Below the pieces are notes generated by a model, which saw only the letters and a list, made by a program, of their open reading frames with translations, made no database searches and was not told where the DNA came from. Positions 44,886 through 47,248 of a DNA stretch of 47,248 nt are shown one piece after another. Numbering within the stretch: the stretch's first letter is position 1; each line of letters opens with the position of its first letter. The translations under genes were made by a program, and so were the position numbers. This DNA comes from Caloramator fervidus (lineage in GTDB: Bacteria > Bacillota > Clostridia > Clostridiales > Caloramatoraceae): assembly GCF_900108045.1 (NCBI RefSeq), contig NZ_FNUK01000017.1, positions 1-47,248 of the forward strand, read 5' to 3'.

Positions 44886-44999
44886 ATGTATACACCAAGA
44901 ATCGGATGGACTTATTGGATAATATTACATTTGATTGCTATCCCACTAACTATATATATAGGATCTTTATTTAAACCTAGGGAAAAAACAAAAGCCTAA
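44886..44999 (+). CDS. Tiny membrane protein 2 of a tandem pair
   Basis: Thirty-seven residues, paralogous to the gene 12 bases upstream. The helix spans about 6-26, and the tail is basic (KPREKTKA). AGGAGG lies seven bases before the ATG. The shared residues are Ile-Gly-Trp at the N-terminal boundary, Trp and His in the helix, Ile-Ala-Ile-Pro in its middle and Tyr-Ile-Gly at its end, while other positions differ. This suggests divergence under selection after duplication. Possible roles are a small subunit or regulator of a membrane complex; nothing in the sequence identifies it. Confidence 0.75.
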   Translation: MYTPRIGWTYWIILHLIAIPLTIYIGSLFKPREKTKA

Positions 45000-45004
45000 A
45001 AAAA

Positions 45005-45023
45005 GACCACCATTTTGGTGGTC
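45005..45023. terminator. Terminator between convergent small genes
   Basis: Seven-bp perfect stem with a 5-base loop. On the minus strand it is followed by a run of seven T and serves the 79-residue gene; on the plus strand it follows the second tiny gene. Confidence 0.8.
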
Positions 45024-45028
45024 ATACT

Positions 45029-45268
45029 TTATGTATTTACTAAAGCTATAATTCCTCCTACTAATATAAGCATAAGTATAGATATAGCTACTGCTGTTTC
45101 AAATTTTTCTTCTTTTAAAGCTTTGTATATAAATTTTGTACATATAAATAAATCTAATCCTACAAACAGAAAGTAATAACCCCAAATTCCAACTGCTCTA
45201 ATAACCATTCTAGCAATAAACTTAAACACAGTAAATTCCGGAATTATCCTTGGGAAAAAATCCATCAT
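45029..45268 (-). CDS. Small two-helix membrane protein downstream of brnQ
   Basis: Seventy-nine residues with two hydrophobic helices (about 28-45 and 60-77) separated by a charged 'KALKEEKFE' turn. GGAG lies about ten bases upstream; the first two codons are both ATG, so the start could be one codon later. It lies 20 bases after brnQ and ends at a terminator, so it is probably co-transcribed with the transporter. No family was recognised. Confidence 0.7.
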   Translation of the reverse strand: MMDFFPRIIPEFTVFKFIARMVIRAVGIWGYYFLFVGLDLFICTKFIYKALKEEKFETAVAISILMLILVGGIIALVNT

Positions 45269-45288
45269 AAATTAAAACATCTCCTAAA

Positions 45289-46584
45289 TTAGTTATTGCC
45301 ATTAACCCTATTCTCTTTTCTACTAAATATCAATGCTATTAAACCTCCTAATATAGCTGGAACTATCCACGCAAACCCAGAACTTGCAAATGGCAATTTA
45401 GCTATAAAATTTTGAGCTACTTTTATATTTATTCCAATTGCAGCAAGACCATCAATTATACTTATTATCAAAGTTAAATATACTGCTCCTGCATAAACAT
45501 TTTTATTCTTTATATATTCATCAAATATATTTAATACTATTAAAACTATAACAACCGGATAAACAGTAACTAATAAAGGAACTGCTATTTTTACTATTTT
45601 TTCAACCCCAAAATTTGATACAATAGCACTAAATACAGTAATTATTATTACAACTGCCTTATAACTTATTCTATCATTACTAATCTTTGAGAAAAATTCT
45701 CCTGCAGTTGCTGTAAGTCCAACAGATGTTGTAAGACATGCAAAAGCAACAGCAAGTCCAAGGGCAACTTTACCAAAATTCCCTAAAATCCTTTCTGTTA
45801 TACCTATAATAAGCTCAGTCTTTGATATTTCAGGACTATATATAGTCGTTGCTGTAGCACCAAGATACATAAGGCCTCCATATACTAAAAGAAGTCCTGT
45901 TGCAGCAATCATTCCTGCTATAACCGTTAGCTTTATCTGATCTCTTTTTTCAGTATACCCCTTTGCAACAACACTTGATATAACTATACCCGCAAATACT
46001 GTTGATGCTAACGCATCCATAGTTTGATATCCTTCTGAAAATGCCCTTGAGAAAGGATTTTGTAAACCTGTTGAAGCAAGTTGTCCAATAGGAGATACTA
46101 TACCCTTTACAATAATTATAGCTAACATAGCAAGTAAAACAGGAGTTAATATTTTACCTATTTTATCAATAACAGAAGAAGGATTTATTACAAAATATAA
46201 ATTTATAGCAAAGAAAATAGTTGTAGCAACAACAGAGCTAACATTTGGGAAAAGAGGCTTTACTCCCATTTCAAAGGTAGTTGCACCTGTTCTAGGTATC
46301 GCAAGAAGTGGTCCTATTGCTAACATAATAATTATTCCTAGACCTTTACTAAATGAACTACTAACCTTACCTGCAAATTTTTCAAAATCTCCATCGTTTT
46401 TTGACATAACTATAATTCCAGTTAAAGGCAAACCAATGCCTGTAAGTAAAAATCCTAAGAGGGCTAGATACCACTTATCTCCTGATAAAAGTCCTATGTA
46501 TGGAGGGAAAATTAAATTTCCTGCTCCAAAGAACATAGCAAATAATGCCAGTCCAATTACTAAAACGTCATTGAATTTTTTCAT
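45289..46584 (-). CDS. brnQ: Branched-chain amino acid transporter (LIVCS family)
   Basis: A 431-residue cation-coupled carrier for leucine, isoleucine and valine. About twelve hydrophobic helices are visible. The N-terminal 'DVLVIGLALFAMFFGAGNLIFPPYIG' is the family signature and the rest aligns in order with BrnQ ('PRTGATTFEMGVKPLFP', 'GYQTMDALASTVFAGIV'). ATG follows AGGAGGTAAGGAT. It fits an amino-acid-fermenting organism. No T-box or riboswitch was seen in its 60-base leader. Confidence 0.96.
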   Translation of the reverse strand: MKKFNDVLVIGLALFAMFFGAGNLIFPPYIGLLSGDKWYLALLGFLLTGIGLPLTGIIVMSKNDGDFEKFAGKVSSSFSKGLGIIIMLAIGPLLAIPRTGATTFEMGVKPLFPNVSSVVATTIFFAINLYFVINPSSVIDKIGKILTPVLLAMLAIIIVKGIVSPIGQLASTGLQNPFSRAFSEGYQTMDALASTVFAGIVISSVVAKGYTEKRDQIKLTVIAGMIAATGLLLVYGGLMYLGATATTIYSPEISKTELIIGITERILGNFGKVALGLAVAFACLTTSVGLTATAGEFFSKISNDRISYKAVVIIITVFSAIVSNFGVEKIVKIAVPLLVTVYPVVIVLIVLNIFDEYIKNKNVYAGAVYLTLIISIIDGLAAIGINIKVAQNFIAKLPFASSGFAWIVPAILGGLIALIFSRKENRVNGNN

Positions 46585-46644
46585 ATCCTTACCTCCTATG
46601 TAATATTTTTAAATTTTATGAATATTATAACTTGTCCTAAAATT

Positions 46645-46673
46645 ATTATAATATTAAACATATAGAGATGCAA
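46645..46673 (-). promoter_or_regulatory. Promoter of brnQ
   Basis: Minus-strand TTGCAT (46673-46668), a 17-base spacer and TATAAT (46650-46645), placed just after the rRNA/tRNA terminator. Confidence 0.7.
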
Positions 46674-46685
46674 TAAAAAATAAAT

Positions 46686-46739
46686 ACCATTAATAAAAAA
46701 TGCTTGCCACGTAGGTGACAAGCATTTTTTATTAATGGT
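46686..46739 (-). terminator. Terminator of the rRNA-tRNA operon
   Basis: Arms of 21 bases (46686-46706 / 46719-46739) are perfectly complementary, with further pairs in the 12-base loop. The minus-strand T-run follows the inner stem. The outer arm reaches the CCA end and discriminator base of tRNA-Ala. Confidence 0.85.
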
Positions 46740-46811
46740 GGAGATGAGGAGATTCGAACTCCTGACCCCCTGCTTGCAAGGCAGGTGCTCTCCCAACTGA
46801 GCTACACCCCC
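46736..46811 (-). tRNA. tRNA-Ala (TGC)
   Basis: Seventy-six bases including an encoded CCA. The acceptor stem GGGGGTG/CATCTCC pairs fully with G-U wobbles, the D arm AGCTCAGTTGGGAGAGC and T arm GTTCGAATC are standard, and the anticodon loop CTTGCAA gives TGC. It is the last gene of the rRNA operon. Confidence 0.97.
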
Positions 46812-46814
46812 ACA

Positions 46815-46891
46815 TGGTGGGCCTTCAGGGACTCGAACCCCGGACCGACCGGTTATGAGCCGGTTGCTCTAGCCAACTGAGCTAAAGGCCC
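46815..46891 (-). tRNA. tRNA-Met (CAT), elongator type
   Basis: Seventy-seven bases including encoded CCA. The acceptor stem GGGCCTT/AAGGCCC is perfect, and the anticodon loop CTCATAA gives CAT. The paired first acceptor base rules out initiator tRNA. An Ile tRNA with lysidine-modified CAT is the alternative, which sequence alone cannot fully exclude. Confidence 0.92.
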
Positions 46892-46896
46892 TTCTT

Positions 46897-47013
46897 ACCC
46901 GGCAGTCACCTACTCTCCCAGGCCGTCTCCAGCCTAGTACCATCGGCGAAGGTAGGCTTAACCTTCGTGTTCGGAATGGGAACGGGTGTTTCCCTACCTC
47001 CATCACCACCGGA
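46897..47013 (-). rRNA. rrf: 5S ribosomal RNA
   Basis: About 117 bases with the conserved 'ACACCCGTTCCCATTCCGAA' core and complementary ends (TCCGGT at the 5' end, GCCGGGT at the 3' end). It lies between 23S rRNA and tRNA-Met. Ends are estimated from terminal pairing. Confidence 0.96.
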
Positions 47014-47033
47014 TATACACAACTGCACAAGTA

Positions 47034-47248
47034 GATCAAGTCCTCGACCTATTAGTACCAGTCAGCTAAACGCCTTACGACGCTTACACCTCTGGCCTAT
47101 CTACCTGGTAGTCTTCCAGGGGTCTTACCGCTCTCGCGTGGGAAATCTCATCTCGGGGTGGGCTTCGCGCTTAGATGCCTTCAGCGCTTATCCCGTCCGA
47201 ACATGGCTACCCAGCTGTGCCCTTGGCAAGACAACTGGTGCACCAGAG
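47034..47248 (-). rRNA. rrl: 23S ribosomal RNA, 3' end (partial)
   Basis: The minus strand carries the conserved 3' terminal region of 23S rRNA, including 'GGATAAGCGCTGAAGGCATC', 'AAGCCCACCCCGAGATGAGA' and the end 'GGTACTAATAGGTCGAGGAC'. The gene continues beyond the window. The 3' boundary near 47034 is approximate. Confidence 0.97.

Noticed and set aside
46596-46796. 66-codon minus-strand open frame before brnQ
   Set aside because: It runs across the tRNA-Ala gene, the terminator and the brnQ promoter; its N-terminal residues are translated tRNA sequence.
1-47248. CRISPR arrays, insertion sequences, prophage or integration sites
   Set aside because: No regularly spaced repeats, transposase, integrase or tRNA-duplicating ends were seen. 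Inverted repeats are explained as terminators, operators or leader structures.

Overview
The window is AT-rich, has mostly strong G-rich ribosome binding sites with several TTG starts, and encodes amino-acid (lysine) fermentation, butyrate-type CoA chemistry and a FabK/MarR-type fatty-acid locus. This points to a fermentative Clostridia member (Clostridiaceae-like). The genus cannot be fixed from the sequence alone. Most genes lie on the minus strand; the exceptions are a small zinc-ribbon gene, a two-gene glucan locus and two tiny membrane-protein genes.

Region 1 (116-10106, minus) is a ten-gene lysine fermentation operon transcribed kal-kce-ctfA-ctfB-kdd-kamA-kamB-kamC-kamD-kamE. A clear promoter is followed by a five-helix lysine riboswitch. 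KamA makes beta-lysine, KamDE makes 3,5-diaminohexanoate, Kdd oxidises it, Kce cleaves it with acetyl-CoA to 3-aminobutyryl-CoA plus acetoacetate, Kal deaminates to crotonyl-CoA, and CtfAB activates acetoacetate. KamB and KamC are the predicted reactivase of the B12 mutase. The 3' strand of riboswitch helix P1 is also the 5' arm of a perfect 21-bp downstream hairpin, so the geometry is that of a ligand-ON switch.

Region 2 (10123-13065, minus) holds thiolase, and separately crt-hbd, the C4-CoA genes that connect to the lysine products. Butyryl-CoA dehydrogenase and Etf genes are not in the window.

Region 3 (13186-16648, minus) is a folate operon: Nudix, a PTPS with the C-E-x-x-HGH signature, folE2, folP, folK and yjbQ. 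No folB is present; the PTPS probably replaces it. Divergent to it is a 55-codon zinc-ribbon gene whose leader carries long, mutually exclusive complementary segments that include the Shine-Dalgarno site.

Region 4 (17044-33417) is mixed. It has an unrecognised 338-residue protein with a metallophosphoesterase-like partner, a nucleotidyltransferase fused to a catalytically degenerate phosphomutase, a 2824-residue cyclic beta-1,2-glucan synthase, a GH13-family enzyme with a cre-like operator, and a YtcJ-type amidohydrolase.

Region 5 (33499-44261, minus) is a single long lipid operon: bioY, marR(fabT-like), fabH, acpP, fabK, fabD, fabG, fabF, accB, fabZ, accC, accD, accA, birA. Biotin uptake and biotin ligation genes bracket the biotin-dependent acetyl-CoA carboxylase genes. 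Two matching palindromes upstream of bioY and acpP are candidate operators.

Region 6 (44292-47248) contains a beta-phosphoglucomutase remnant, two tandem paralogous 36-37-residue membrane proteins, brnQ with a small membrane protein, and the 3' end of an rRNA operon (23S partial, 5S, tRNA-Met, tRNA-Ala, terminator).
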